DNA of 64,000 bases from Mangifera indica (taxonomy: Eukaryota; Streptophyta; Magnoliopsida; Sapindales; Anacardiaceae): contig NC_058152.1 in the NCBI RefSeq assembly GCF_011075055.1, positions 12,583,228 through 12,647,227 of the forward strand, read 5' to 3'. Below, one piece after another: positions 1 to 12,035 of this stretch. Within the stretch, counting starts at the first letter, position 1; each line of letters opens with the position of its first letter. Position numbers and translations under genes: made by a program. The notes under the pieces were generated by a model. That model was not told the origin of the DNA and searched no databases. It saw only the letters and a program-made list of their open reading frames with translations.

Positions 1-289
1 ATTTAATCCCTTGCATTTCTCTGATTCTTCTCTAATATTCAGAATAAAGTAAGACATTTCAAACTGTTCAGAGATTTTTTTAAATATAGCATCAGCAAGA
101 GTAGTTTTTCCTATGCCCCCGATGCCCCAAATTCCTAACTTGCGAACACCCTTTGTACATAACAAATTTCCGATCTCTTCGATTGATGACTCTAGTCCAA
201 CTAGGTCCTTGGAAAGAATATCTATGGAGTTGTAATCCAATTTTTTCCATACATCATTGACAATATCCTTTACCAATGATGCCTCATTC
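1..289 (-). CDS. TNL-1 exon 2, start of NB-ARC domain (cut by window edge)
   Basis: This is the first 289 nt of the nucleotide-binding exon of a TIR-NB-LRR immune receptor; it continues beyond the left edge. On the minus strand it starts after an AG acceptor (290-291) with a stretch ending DVWKKLDYNS, then LVGLESSIEEI and the P-loop GIGGIGKTT that binds ATP/ADP. No stop or frameshift is visible in about 96 residues. It joins in phase (2+1 nt) to the TIR exon at 812-1296 across a 522-bp intron (290-811) that resembles the first introns of TNL-2 and TNL-3. Whether the rest of the gene is intact cannot be seen. Confidence 0.9.
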
Positions 290-811
290 CTAAAAATAAA
301 AAAAAATAATTAAATAATATGATACTAAAATTAAATGACTAAAAACCAAATAAAGAAATATAACATAATTTTAATTTTTTTCTGTTTCTTTTGACTGGTC
401 ATTGAATAAAAATTTTTAGAATGTAAGCTTGTCATGATGAAGAATTGCGTCATGACATGAACTCAAGTTCATTTCTCAGTAGCACAAAATTTTAGATTCA
501 AATATAATTTGATCATCACTTTCCATGTCCTGAAAACTTATAAAACTTATCAATGCTAAAATTAAATTCAATTCAATTCTAAGAAAAAATGAAATAATCA
601 GTAACTATGTATTCAATGATATATCATATTTAGATAGTAAAACTGACACTTCGTATTAATGGATATTGTTTGTATTAAGTCTTTCTGTGTTTTGGGCCAG
701 AAGACACATGACCATCTGATTCTGTTCCCAGTAATTTGTAGCTTCAAAGTACTTACCAAAAAAAAGAAAAGATTATTACATAAAAACATTGATAAAAAAA
801 TTTACAGTTAC

Positions 812-1296
812 CTGGAGTTCTTTGAATCATAACCAGAAATGTTGGCTGCATCCCTCAAAGCAGTCCTCCATCTCTGCAACATCTCTGAATCATCCATAAA
901 ACGCTTTTCAAGCTCAGCAAATGCTTTCCCAAAATCCCCATATTGATTCCTGACATCAGATGGATCTACGTTATAGAAGACTGGTATTATGATCTGATCA
1001 TACGTGTTCTTACATTCAACAATCTCCTCAAGTTCTTTGAGACACCATCTGGAGGAAGCGTAGCCTTTAGAGAAAATGATAACCGAGATCTTTGAATGTT
1101 CAATTGCCCTCAAAAGAGATGGAGAAACTTCTTCTCCCCTGACAAGGCTGTCATCAATGAAAGTTTTAATCTTTTTCTGACAGAAGGCTTCATACAGATG
1201 GCTGGTAATGTTTGTTCGGGTGTCCACACCATGGAAACTAAGGAAAACCTCATACTCTAGATTAGGAGTAATGGAAGAAGAAGAAGAGGAAGCCAT
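812..1296 (-). CDS. TNL-1 exon 1, TIR domain
   Basis: TIR domain of a plant TNL receptor. TIR domains of this family assemble on NB-ARC activation and cleave NAD+ to make signalling nucleotides. The start is set at MASSSSSS (1296); an in-frame upstream Met at 1329 is possible but the Ser-rich start is shared by all three paralogues. The exon ends at CAG|GTAA (812/811). SSRWCLKELEEIV carries the catalytic Glu, and DVDPSDVRNQ-type sequence is present. Box 1 reads SFHGVDTRTN where TNL-3 has SFRGEDTRTN, so two normally conserved residues differ. About 162 residues, no stop. It may therefore be expressed but weakened; the rest of the gene lies outside. Confidence 0.9.
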
Positions 1297-4200
1297 GAAC
1301 TGCTGCAAGTGATGAGAGGTACTTCGCATAAACAGAGAGGGTTAAACTAAATCATCAAGTAATTAAGTAATTGACTTTATATTCCACCATCACTAAGTCT
1401 TTTAGCATTAAAAAAAATTGGCCGGCCAAAATTTATAAATTATCAGTGACATAACCGTTAGGTGGGAGTCCTTAAAAATTCAATTTGTCAGTCCCTTCTC
1501 CACCCACCGCGTAACCATCCTCCGCCACTGCCGGCCTGTAAATATTCGTACTTAAAAATTAAGTCATATATGGGTTTGTGCATATTTGGGATTAAATTTT
1601 CAAACATTTTAACTTAAAACTATTGATCCCTATAATTGTTCCTTGCCAGGCATGGATTTTACTATGCCTATTCATATAGCTACCAAATTCATTCATCGTC
1701 TTATCCTCAAGGCCAAGGCTTCAAAAAATGGGTTAATTAGGTCTGTTTATCTGTTAAGGATTTGTTTTGTTTTGTTGTTCTGTTAATTAAATTGGCATCA
1801 CTTATCGGGAAGATGCCATACCATTTCATTTTCTTCCTTTCATCTCTTTTTTCCCAGAAAGTGACCTGCCTTTTCCGTATCTGACGTTCCTTACTTGGCC
1901 ACACACGTTAGGTTTGATTGTCAACACTAATTACAATATTCTGATCATCAACTTTACTTCCAGGTCCAGCCAATATCTCAATCATATATGGGTTAGTTGA
2001 GATTAAATTTTAAAGTACTAGGTATGATTGTCACATTAATTTAATATTAGGATCTTTAGCTTCATTAAAAAAAAAAAAAAACTGTAAACTTCTAAAACTT
2101 TCTCTCGATGATAGATGGGTTAAGTGAGAGTAAATTATTAAGAATGATTAGGTTAATCTGAAAGTTGACAATGGAAATTAGAGCTATTATTAAGTAAAAA
2201 GCTTAGATATTTGATGGTATCTTGAATAATTTGGACTGATGAATAGAAGAATCTATCTGTAGACGTGTTGAATACAATTTCTCAGCAACATCATATTGAT
2301 CCATGGCCAAAAACATATCACTTTGTTAGTTTTTTTTTATTGACCTATGTTTGTAAAACCTATGTTTGTACAGAACATAAATATTGCACAATAAAACAAG
2401 ATGCAGAAACAAAGACCTCACTATATCTAAGCTACCAACAGTAACCAAACCAATAGAAAATTAAACTACTGATATTGCAAACACATGTAAACATGAAACT
2501 TTAAAAATTTTATCTCCACCCCCAGTAAAAACTGTACCTGACGAGCAATCCCTCGAAATCACCCTTCTCAAACTCACTCTCTGCTTCCTTCCTCAACGCA
2601 AGTGCCTCCAAGCTCTTATCCCCTAATTCCATTCAGCTCCATCATCACCTGAGTAGCTTTTGTTGTCGTTCACAGTGTCCGACCATAACTCCACTGGGCA
2701 AAGCCATGAGGTTGGGCCTAGACCCAAACTCTGAGAGTCTCGAAGTTGGTGCAAACTCTGACTCTTTTCACTTCACTTTGACTTTGATTACGTAACTAAA
2801 TGGTCTTTCATACAACCCGTGTAAAAACATGTTAAAGAAAGAAGGCGAAGAAGAAGACAATAAAATTACATTAACAACAATAAAATTAAGAGAAGTGATG
2901 ATGAAAAAATTCACGTTAGAAGAACTTTTTATTTTTTGGAAAAGGAATAATTATGACTTGAAACTGCTTTTTAAGCAGTTATATATCTTTCAACACAAAA
3001 TTAAACCCATTAGGGCCCCACAGGAACGCGTAGTTGGGAAAGTTAACAATTGCAACCCTCAAGTTTCACTTTAACCAACCTTTTTGTTTCTTTCAGTGTT
3101 ATTACATTGACAGTTGAATCCCTCAAAGTCAAGTTTGCTGATGACATGGAGTGAAGTATCTTGACACTAATATAGGGACCAAAATGTCATTAAAAATGTT
3201 CATGACTGAAATACAAAATCCAAACCTAACCTTAGGGATGAAATTGTCATTTTCACTGCAAAGGGCTGCGTTAGGAACTGTGGCCTTAGCTTCTTCCTCT
3301 TCGACAACTTGTAATTATTTTTTCTTGTGTTAAAATCCAGAAAACACAGATGTGTTTTTGCATTTTTTAAATATGTCAATTATCAAAACCGCCCAAAACC
3401 AGTACAAAATATTTTGAGACGGTATTGATAATTTAAAAGAAATATGAAAGAAAAAACACATTTTCATATGTTAAAATAAGAGAACATAAATCGTTCCCAA
3501 TTTACATGGTAACCTAACTATCTCCTCTTCATCGCAATCGTCATAATTACTCTCCGTTTCTGGCATCTCAACTCCTCACTGCCTTTGCCATCTTAACTCC
3601 TCACAGTCTCCAACATCTAACTCCTAACTGTCTCCAGTGTCTTGAAGTCTTGACGAACTCATCTTCAACTCATTAGTTCTTTAATGATATATTTGGCTTG
3701 ATCAATGCATCAACAACATGAACTCCCCTCCTTTCTAGTATCTCAAAATCTCGGCAAAGTCTAAAACAACTGTCTTTATTAGTGTAACTGATTTGGTACG
3801 CTATCCTTCATATTCAATTTAGAATCTGAGTAATATCTGGATAACTAAAGAGAAATTCTTTAAAACAGTCTTGTTCTTAGGTTTGTATGCATATACATAT
3901 ACATACATATATATATTTTAAATATATAACGCTTAAAATATTTTATTATAATAAATTGGTATTTATAAGAAAAAAAAAACTTCATATTTTTTAATATATA
4001 GAAAATTTTCACATTTCTGTTCCTATTTTTTTTAGAAAACGTGCTTCTGCATTTGCGCTTTTGTTTGTACTGCATGGGTTAAAATTGAAACTCCACCTTT
4101 CCTCTTTTTTTTTTCTGATTTTTTTTTTCAGACGAGTAAAACTCCACCTTTCTTCTTTCAAGCGCATCCACCTTATTTTAACAGTGCAACCTCCACTGAT

Positions 4201-4528
4201 CCCTCAAAACACAAAAAATATTTTTATGTGATTAATTAATAAGTTAAGTATGCTTCATTTATATTTAGTGCACATTTGACACAGCAGAAGAAGGAGCAAC
4301 AACCTATAATAAGGGCTAGACACATTTTCGCATGTCTTTCATGCTTTCCACAACCCATTCACTATATGCACATGAACCCAGTTTTGTACTCTCATCCGTT
4401 TCATTTCTTTTCAGCTTTAAACCAACCTTTGTTATGGAGATTTCAGGTACATACTTTACTGCTCAACAAAGTAAGCACTTAACCAATGAGTTACATTATT
4501 GAGAAGAAGATCATCACCAAATCAACAT
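1297..4528. other. Intergenic DNA between TNL-1 and the first CAMTA-like relic
   Basis: No gene can be supported here apart from the doubtful exon at 2538-2632. The TNL-1 upstream region at about 1580-1730 is repeated at about 36510-36630, so this flank has been copied elsewhere in the window. Short related pieces around a 'catatatgggtt' motif recur near 1565, 1980 and 2105. The rest is AT-rich with poly-A/T runs; 4440-4528 is shared with 27130-27210 and leads into the CAMTA-like relic. Confidence 0.6.
2538..2632 (-). pseudogene. Possible isolated exon, unassigned
   Basis: A minus-strand ATG (2632) opens a 31-residue reading stretch, MELGDKSLEALALRKEAESE followed by FEKGDFEGLLV, which stops at a CAG|GTAC donor-like site (2538). 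The charged helix plus 'F.KGDF' pattern is faintly like a TPR or J-domain-associated helix, but too short to assign. The local base composition is richer in GC than its surroundings, which is the main reason for listing it. Could be chance. Confidence 0.2.
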
Positions 4529-6011
4529 CTTGATATAGATGTTGAAGAAATACAGAAACAAGCACAATTCCAATAGATATAAGTATAGAGATCGGAACTC
4601 ATATTACGCAAAACTACAAAACTCATATTACACATTAAGGGCCAATCTCCCAAACACCATAGACAGTTTTGATACCATATCGTAACATATATTATTGGCC
4701 TATAAATATAAAGATTGAAACTCATATTACATAAAACTAATTGGCTTGTGTTAAAGCCCAATCTCCCACACTTATATATCATTCACTTATACTGTATTTG
4801 TTAGATGTAAGACTTTAGTCTTCAACAATTCAAGTGGTTTTTTTTATGATATATAGCCCATAAAACTCTCATAAAGTACATAAAGGATGGACATGCATGT
4901 GTGGAGCGTAAAGAAGGATGGAAAGACAATTCAGGAATCTCATGTCAACTTGACTGACGTTCCTTCAATATGCATAAAAGTTCATCTCTGCAAATTTATA
5001 TTAACAATTCTGAATTCTTTCAAGTGGGCAGCGCTAAGATATTGAAGTGCTTGTATGTCCATGGTTCAAAGTCGCATCTAACAGATGATTGAAGGGTGAG
5101 AATTATAGTCTCAAAGATTCTGGGAATGCTACGTACGATTTAATTTGTAGTGTCCTTTATTAGAATTTTACCAAGTCCTATTTGTCAAAGACAAATCAAG
5201 TGAGGGTCCTTTTTATTTCTTTTAAAGTTGAACGGAGGTGTTAAGTGGGTGTTAAATAGAGCGGCAAAATATCTTGTCACTACAATTGTTATTCACTCAA
5301 TAAAAACAATTTTCTCTGGATTTCTCCGTAACCTCTCTCTCTTTCCTCTTCCTCTTCCTTTTCTTGCTCCGTAGATCTAGGGCTTCTGCTAAGTATTCTT
5401 GTTTTTCATTCAAGTTTCGTTTCTTGAGTTGAGTCTTGACACTTATCAGCTATATTTTTTGATTTGGAAGTACATTTTGAAGGAAACAACTTGTTTTTTT
5501 TTTTTCTGTTTTGACTACTACCTAATTGAACACTTGCTTCAGAGGCCCTTAAGACATAGCTCCTTTTCACTACAGAGAAGAAAAGGTTAGCTCATATCTT
5601 TCTACTTTTGTGCTTCGTCAGTTCGTCTGTTGTCATCTAAATCTGCTTCTTTATTCCATGCCCTTCTTCAATTCTCATTGTCACATTATTTCTGAAAATA
5701 TCAGAAATATTGCAAAGGCAGCAAGAAGACTAACGGCTCAGTCTTCCCAAGAAACTGGAAAAACTATACCATTTTCGGTATCAGGTACGGTTTCTTATAA
5801 CTCTATTTTATTTACAAGTAATCGGTTGATTAGTTTGCTTTTATTTGTTAAAATCTGTGCTTTCTGGAGATGGAATGCCAGGTTACAAATCTGAGTTAAA
5901 AATCAGCCTTTCTTCCGAGAGACAAAGAATGATTTCCTCCCTAATCCTCGCACACTTGGTTGCTATTATGAATTGCAGGATTTGAAGAAGTCTATGGAAC
6001 AGTTTTCAGAG
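4529..6011 (+). pseudogene. CAMTA-like (CG-1 domain) relic 1
   Basis: Broken copy of the 5' part of a calmodulin-binding transcription activator. CAMTA proteins bind CGCG-type promoter motifs through an N-terminal CG-1 domain. Visible pieces in order: LDIDVEEIQKQAQFQ (4529-4575), matching the start of CG-1; WSVKKDGKTIQESHVNL (to about 4955), the basic CG-1 segment; an exon after TTTCAAG (about 5023-5095) giving VGSAKILKCLYVHG, which fits the CG-1 segment usually reading VGSVDVLHCYYAHG; an exon with RLTAQSSQETGK (about 5700-5784); and one ending KKSMEQFSE (5866-6011). Intron positions fit CAMTA genes. There are stops in the basic segment, a frameshift in the last exon and loss of its acceptor AG, so it is a pseudogene. 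The assignment of the last two exons to CAMTA is inferred from order and is less certain. Confidence 0.65.
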
Positions 6012-7817
6012 GTGAAGCACGATAATTTTTAGCTATTAAATGTTTCCTATCATCAGAAACTGTACCTGTTGACCTAAAACTTTTATTTGTATTACTATAG
6101 GAAACTGCCTTTAAATCAAAGTAGCATGGAAACTCACAATGGGGTGTATTTTCACGTTTTGGAAACATTTCCGTTTCCAAAACTCTCCGAAACTTGTGCG
6201 AAACATTTCGGGTCGTTTTGAAATTTTTGAAAAATTTTGAAATGCGTTTATTTAAAAAAAAAAATTATGAAATCTATTAAACACACATTTTTTATATTTT
6301 CAAACATAAAATGTCTTTAAATCTCATATTGAATTCATCTCCTCTCTACTCTTCGATATGTTACTCATCGCCTCCCTGGCATGTTATATAGATTGGTGCG
6401 TCTTATTACTTTTTTCTTAAATATTTACATGTACTTACTCAAAAACAATTTATAATAGATTCTATAATTCTATTTTATAGTAGTCTTTTTTTCATTTTTT
6501 TATTATTTATTTTTATACTATATAAGTTTATGTATTTTGGACAAAAAAATTAGGTATTTATAAAAACAAAACCTTATATTTTTCATATTTATAAGTTTTT
6601 TCACATTTCTGTTTCCTATCTTTTTTAAAAAATGTGTTTCCACATTTCCTTCTTTCCATTTTCATGCTACATGGCTTTAAATCAATCTCATCTTTGTATA
6701 CTTATTATCTTCAATCATCTTCTTCCTACTTTTGCATTTTGCACCATATACTAATAAAATGTCAATCTAAAATTTTTTTTTTCGAAATTATTAGAGATAA
6801 TAAAAATCTTAAATGAGGGAGTGAAAATTCGAGGGCCAATTGCTTTGATAAATATCAAGATCGCATGATTTCTCAAAAAATTCCAGATTGGCAGATAAAG
6901 AATTATTAATGAAGCTTGTTCCGCCAGCCATTTTTATTAGTATCTGTTAAATAATGTGGCTTATATTCGAAGGGTTTGTATAATTTACAGTATTGTATTG
7001 TTATTTTTGTAATTTTCACTATGGAAGGAGGACATTATTGTATTTTGGATAACTTTGGTGATCAAAAACCCTGCACAACGTATAGATTCCGTGGACGTAA
7101 ATTTGTGTCAGACGTGAAAATGACCCCACATCTTCTGGAAATCTCTCAGCGAAGTGATCAATACCCACTTGGATTTGCTCTTCGACCAACTCGATATAAA
7201 CTTCTCCCATTTCATTTCATTTCATCACAATTCTCTTTTCATTTATGACACTTTCGCCTCTCTTCTTTCCTTTTTTCTGTTGAGAATGTAGTAGAACAAG
7301 TAAGAAGGTTGGTGCTTTGGCTTAACGGTGTTAGAGGGGCACAAGCCTTGCAGCGGCAAACTAACGGTTAGTTAACGACTCATTTAGCAAAATCCAACGG
7401 CTTAGAATCAATTGTAGTGTGTTTTCTCTTTTAAAGATCAATCGTGGTTATTGCATTTCATCAGGATTGCCACATCAGACACAAAGGAGTATAAATTCAA
7501 ATGTAATTCTAGCAATGTAAGCAGTTGCCATTCTTTTAATAATATAAGAGGTTATACAGTATTTCAGTTCATTCCTTTTCTCTCTATAAACTTAGGTTCC
7601 TTTTTTGCTCTTCAATTTTCTTCAATTGACCTACACTGTTTTCATTTTTTCACCAAATTTTAGTGTCATTACACTTTCTAATAAACAGAGTACTCTGTTT
7701 CTGCAACCATTTGTTTCATCTTTAACACCTTTCTTATGGCACTTTCAGCTAGACGCTTTCTGGTTGAACAGAGCAAGTACTTATGAATAAGTTCACAATT
7801 TGAATTGTCTTACTGAT
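6012..7817. other. AT-rich spacer and upstream region of CAMTA-like relic 2
   Basis: 6012-6970 is AT-rich with no supported gene. 6975-7135 is shared with about 27795-27965, and 7135-7817 with about 29055-29747, so the second half is the duplicated upstream region of the CAMTA-like copies at 7818 and 29748. It holds a TATA-like site and a leader with a probable intron ending in a TTTCAG acceptor near 7748. Short open frames here are not conserved as protein between the two copies. Confidence 0.5.
7489..7495 (+). promoter_or_regulatory. TATA-like box upstream of CAMTA-like relic 2
   Basis: TATAAAT within GGAGTATAAATTCAAATG, about 330 bp upstream of the relic's first ATG. The same string occurs at 29414 upstream of relic 4. 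Conservation of the box and its surroundings suggests that this was the promoter of the ancestral gene. Present activity is unknown. Confidence 0.35.
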
Positions 7818-8300
7818 ATGAATGACGTTACAGATTGTTTGAATGAGGCGGATGTTGAAGAAATCGTGAAAGAAGGGCAAAACAGGTGGTTGAATGCAGT
7901 TGAAATATGCAAAATATTTGAAAACCATGAAGAGCTTCAAAATACTTGCTTCTCAACCACAACCAAGGTCTCCAAGTATTGTTTCATCTGGGATTTTATT
8001 TTTCTAACCTTTTTATGGATGGAATTTGGCTAAGTTACATTAATTACAGGTGGCTCCTTTTCCGTCATTAAGCTGCAGAGGCTTTGAGAGTTTAGGAAGG
8101 ATGACCACGCGTGGAGTAAAAAGGAAAAAAAAAAAATGCAAAGTCGGTCTGGGAATTTATTAAAATTTCAAGGTTCGTGCGATAATTTGAATCAACAACG
8201 AGTGAAATTTTAGAGGTTAACATAGATGAGATGTTGAATTGTTTGTATGTTTATTTAGAAGATAAAACATGTGGATATCAGAAGTTACTGGAATCATAGT
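7818..8300 (+). pseudogene. CAMTA-like (CG-1 domain) relic 2
   Basis: Starts at ATG 7818 with a 5' exon containing VEEIVKEGQNRWLNAVEICK and IFENHEEL, which matches the opening of the CG-1 DNA-binding domain (family pattern roughly AQ.RWL...EIC.IL.N). A second exon after ATTACAG (8050-about 8173) holds GSF, then EFRKDDHAWSKK and a lysine run, the basic CG-1 segment, interrupted by in-frame stops. A third piece (about 8215-8300) keeps EMLNCLYVYLED, the segment usually read VDVLHCYYAHGE. The first exon is open but exon 2 is broken, so no full CG-1 domain can be made. Closest relative in the window is the copy at 29748. Confidence 0.65.
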
Positions 8301-8576
8301 GGCATTTCTGGTATAGTATGTCAATGACACATTACTTATCGAAAATGATATACTGAATTTGCAAATGATAAAGACTTAATCATCCAAGCATATTTCTATG
8401 AATTAACGAGTGAAATTTTACAGGTTGATATGTGCTTGATAAGTCAGGTTCGAATTTAGGATCCTTGTGAAAATAAACATCAACCCCCAGTTCCAGTCAA
8501 GCTCTGGCTTTTGGACAATTGAATTTTATACATCACTAGCTGCCTAATTCGTTTGAAAGCAATGCGAGAATGAAAG

Positions 8577-8890
8577 AAGATGGTACTGAAAAAGAATTTG
8601 AGAACTTGAGTGATGAAAAACTGAGAATTTTAATTTCTGCATTATTTAAAAAGCATGATCTACTAAAGACATGAAACACAGAAAACTATTGACAGTAACA
8701 ACATGCAAAGCTACTAAAGCCATCTCCACGACTAACAACTTAAGGAAAATCTATTCTTCTGTAATTGATGATATTTGAACTCAAATAGTGCAGCAAAGAT
8801 ACAACAATACAGCCCAACAAATAGGAGCATTAAGGCAAGGAAACAAGATGCAATCAACCATGAAAATCTTAATTGACCAAATAGGTAATT
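8577..8890 (+). other. Unassigned exon-like segment, first copy
   Basis: Two adjoining open pieces: one near 8577-8670 reading EFENLSDEKLRILISALFKK, and one near 8790-8885 reading YNNTAQQIGALRQGNKMQST then MKILIDQIG, ending at a GTAATT donor-like site. The second piece is kept at 39142-39236 with amino-acid conservation (YNNTAQQIEASREWNKLQSS), so it may be a real exon of some gene. I do not recognise the family; it looks helical and polar. It sits at the left end of the large duplicated block. Confidence 0.25.
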
Positions 8891-9526
8891 AGTATTTTTA
8901 CCAGGACAGTATACCACCCACTCTTTTGCTTATGCAAAGAATCCATAGAACTAATAAACGATAACAGAACCTCATATGGACAACGAAGAAGCCCCGGCAA
9001 TAAACTTTAACACTATAACAACCATATAATGTATTGTTAAATATACAAAAAAACAAGACAGAACCCAACAGAGTCATAATCATAAGAACATTAAATAAAT
9101 GTAGAACAAGTCTAGACACTACAATGAATGACTGCACACTAGAAGCGCAGATCCAAAAAAGTAAAGGAAAGAAAAGGAAGAGAACAGAAAAGATGATCTT
9201 TCAACCAATTTGTCTATCAATTGAAAGGCTACTAAATCATATATCAATAAAAAGAATATTCGTTACAGCCATTCACTAAGGAGCAATGGAGATTGCACCA
9301 AAACAAAAGCATTGAAAAGGTAATAACTTAGCACATCAACGGGAGAGTTCGTCTCAATCAGGGAAAAAAAAATCATACTAAAGTCTGATGAAGACAAACA
9401 GTTCGATGCACTAACGATTTGAAGACAAGTTATAAAAAGTTCGCCGAGATTTTGAGTGCCAGAGAGGAGACAAGTTTGAATGACATAGAGCCCACGACTT
9501 TCTGACGCCGAACTGTGGAGGAGATG

Positions 9527-9546
9527 ATATATATATATATATATAT
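9527..9546. repeat. (AT)10 microsatellite
   Basis: Twenty bases of AT repeat in the shared context GAGGAGATGATAT. The paralogous place near 39957 reads GATATATCTATTTTAGG with only a very short AT run, so the expansion, or the loss, happened after block duplication. Confidence 0.9.
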
Positions 9547-9643
9547 TAGGGTTTTTGACTTGGGAATATATTTGAATTTTTCAAAATTAATGGGTGGAAA
9601 CTAATAATTGAATAAACTTTTTTGGCAAAAAATTGATTTAAAG

Positions 9644-9784
9644 TAGTATTATATACATAATTTTATACACAAATAATGATATATCATTATATGATTAGAC
9701 AGTTCAAAATTAAAGATAAAAAACACTTAATCATATAGTGACACATCATTATTTGTGCATAAAAATTATATATATAGTATTATT
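9644..9784. mobile_element. Fold-back MITE (about 141 bp)
   Basis: The two ends are inverted copies over about 50 bp: the left arm runs TAGTATTATATACATAATTT and on to ATATGATTA, and the right arm, reversed, runs TAATACTATATATATAATTT and on to ATATGATTA. No coding capacity. The centre ('ttaaagataaaa') is shared with the fold-back element at 44678-44848 and a fragment at 40440, so these are one small non-autonomous DNA transposon family. Confidence 0.65.
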
Positions 9785-10639
9785 AATTTATTAACGACAT
9801 ATAAAAATTTATTAACTACACATTTTCACATCAATAAAACCATTTGTACTTATTTTAATTACATAAATAGATACATTTATTGTTATCATATAATTAAGTA
9901 TTTAAATGAGTATTTATAATATTGTGTAACTAACATTTCACAACTCAAAGTTTGTTGTACTACACTTTTTTACTTTTAATTAGCATAAAAAACACTTTTT
10001 CTAAAATAACAGTATTCTATCATATTCAAATATTTTAAATATGATAATTTAACTCTTAAAAAAAGTTTCAAAACTCACAAATTAATCTTTGAATTGTATT
10101 CTGTTCAATTCTTTGCGATTGTAACATTATTTTTGAAGCTATTGGGGCATATCGTATTTATAAAATTTTCAAAAGACTCAAAACTTTTTAAGAATTTCAA
10201 ATAACCCTCTAAAAATTGGAAAAACCCTTTATATTTTAAAAAATTACAATTTATTCTATAATATACAATTATACGACAAAGACAATTTTATTATAAAAAA
10301 GAGAAATAAGGAATAAGAGTGAAAATACGGAGAAATATTATGTTTTCTTATATAATTTAAATATTTAAAGTGTTAATTTTAATTTTTTGTTAATATAGTG
10401 TTATATGATATTTTGAAAAATAAAATAATAGAGATAAAAGAACAATTTCACTTTTTAATTATGTTATTTCAATAAAGTTTAATTTTGGATAAGAAAATAT
10501 TATTTATATATGATTTTGGATGAAGAAATGTTATTTATGTCAGTTAGGGGTGAAAAAGTGTTTTATAGCCAAACATGGGTGGGAAAATGTGATTCACTCA
10601 CAAATAAATTCTCTGAACATTCACTAAGGTTGCACACAA
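9785..10639. other. AT-rich spacer
   Basis: Very AT-rich, no supported gene. From about 10380 the sequence matches the paralogous block around 40750-41040, including two TTTTGGATGAAGAAATG-like short repeats near 10480-10550. Confidence 0.5.
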
Positions 10640-11290
10640 ATCTTAGATTTGATAACTACATCTTGGGGATAAAAGCATATTCTTTGATAATTTGGTTGCT
10701 GAACAAAAACAGGGTGGCTAGGAACTTGATAATCATAAGAGTTTGGACCAGCCAGAGGATATCTCTCAGGCATTCCTCCATATGCTGCCCTGTCAAAGAA
10801 AATGTTGCATTTTGCTCGCAAGTGCACAACACATCAGAAAACAGGCAGAACAAGCCTACGAGGAGCTTTCTCTTTGTTTCTTGAAGTTTTGACGTCTACC
10901 AAAATCTTCACCTCTTTTCTTGTCAGATTTCGACCTCTCCAGTTGTTCAATCCTTCTCTGAAGTGGATCAAGAGGATAGTCGGTTCAAGCCCGTACTCCT
11001 GGACACAACTAACTTCAGCTTTCAAAGCAGCAAGTTCCTGTGCATTTACATCAATCTGTATTGAAAAGAAAATTCTCATTGAGCATTTAGTTACAAAGGA
11101 ATTTCCAAGCATCACTCATTATGCTTTAGTATGAAAATTAACCTGTCACTAGTATCTCTACCCGAACTCACACCCTTTCCCTGTGAGTTTCTCCTTCAAT
11201 TCTTTAAGTATGTCTTCAAGAGGGGAACAGGGGGAAAGCTTTCAGTAAGCTGGAAGGCATGAATAAAATGTACGGCATCAATTTGTTTCC
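10640..11290 (-). pseudogene. FRIGIDA-like protein relic a (C-terminal exons)
   Basis: Fragments of the C-terminal half of a FRIGIDA-like (FRL) protein, a plant family named after the flowering-time scaffold FRIGIDA. On the minus strand: FDAVHFIHAFQLTESFPPVP then LLKTYLKELKEK (about 11180-11290); IDVNAQELAALKAEVSCVQEY (from about 11060), after which a 1-bp loss shifts the frame relative to copy b; and a last exon after TTTGACAG (10791 down) with AAYGGMPERYPLAGPNSYDY and QVPSHPVFVQQPN. The block RQIDAVHFI...FPPVPLLK and the YxYQVP tail are typical of FRLs. The first ~300 residues of a normal FRL are missing, and the frame is broken: a pseudogene. Confidence 0.7.
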
Positions 11291-12035
11291 CGTGTACAGA
11301 GAGTGAGGCTAGATGATTAGCAAATTTCACATCAAATTATTTCTCCAAGTTATGCCAAGCGGCAATGGATATAACACCTAACTCATTACTAGTTAATAGC
11401 AAGCTTACAGCAGTATTGAAGAGCAACCAATACCCTTTCATAGCCTTGAGAACCAAATAGCAGCAAAACATATCTGTAACCATATAACACCCAATTAAAT
11501 AGTAGTTAGTAACATAATCCAATTCCAGGCAAGAAAATCCAGAGAATATTAAAATAAAAGTCAAGGGAATTTGTGTCCACACGCCTAGTTACCAGCCTGA
11601 GATAAAGCCAGCCCGAAAACACACTGAATAACATTTAAAAAAAGAGGCACTTCAACATTCTGTAATGGAGAACTACAGAGCATAGACCACGAATGTAAAT
11701 TGCAGAAAGTTAGCCAAATAGTTCAGAAGGCAACATGAAGTAAGTTCTTCCTTGAAACTATTAAACTACTATGCAGTAAGCCAGATCATCTGTAAAGAAT
11801 ACCATAGGAAAAAGTTCCAAGATTAGGCATATCGTGAAGATTAGGTAAACAAGAAGCCCTAGAAATGGAGTAAATTTCCTCTGGAAGCTTTATTAAATTT
11901 TCACAACCATCAGTCACCCCTTTACCATATGAGAAAGGGACATGAGGACATAATGGGGATCTTATCGACATATTCTGACCTAATATTATAAGCTCAGGGA
12001 TTTTGTACTTACATTACCTTTTCTGTAACAACATT
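11291..12035. other. Spacer between FRIGIDA-like relic a and TNL-2
   Basis: Conserved in the second block (41690-42435) at nucleotide level but not clearly as protein. A minus-strand stretch GVISIAAWHNLEK (about 11340-11390) might be another FRL piece. The remainder probably contains the 3' region of the TNL. Confidence 0.35.

Noticed and set aside
3860..4075. 71-codon minus-strand frame rich in Lys/Asn/Tyr
   Set aside because: Low-complexity AT-rich sequence; no support.
4576..4830. Possible LTR-like insertion (repeated 'aactcatattac' pieces) in CAMTA-like relic 1
   Set aside because: No clear ends or target duplication; relic 3 has a deletion here, so presence of extra DNA in relic 1 does not prove insertion.
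5992..6180. Reading VYGTVFRGE near 5990 as a protein-kinase glycine loop
   Set aside because: The same bases in the paralogues are better read as the end of the EQFSE exon; no other kinase motif nearby.
8732..9279. Several open frames of 60-80 codons
   Set aside because: Not conserved in the paralogous region 39000-39660 and without motifs; only the short exon-like segments with amino-acid conservation were kept.
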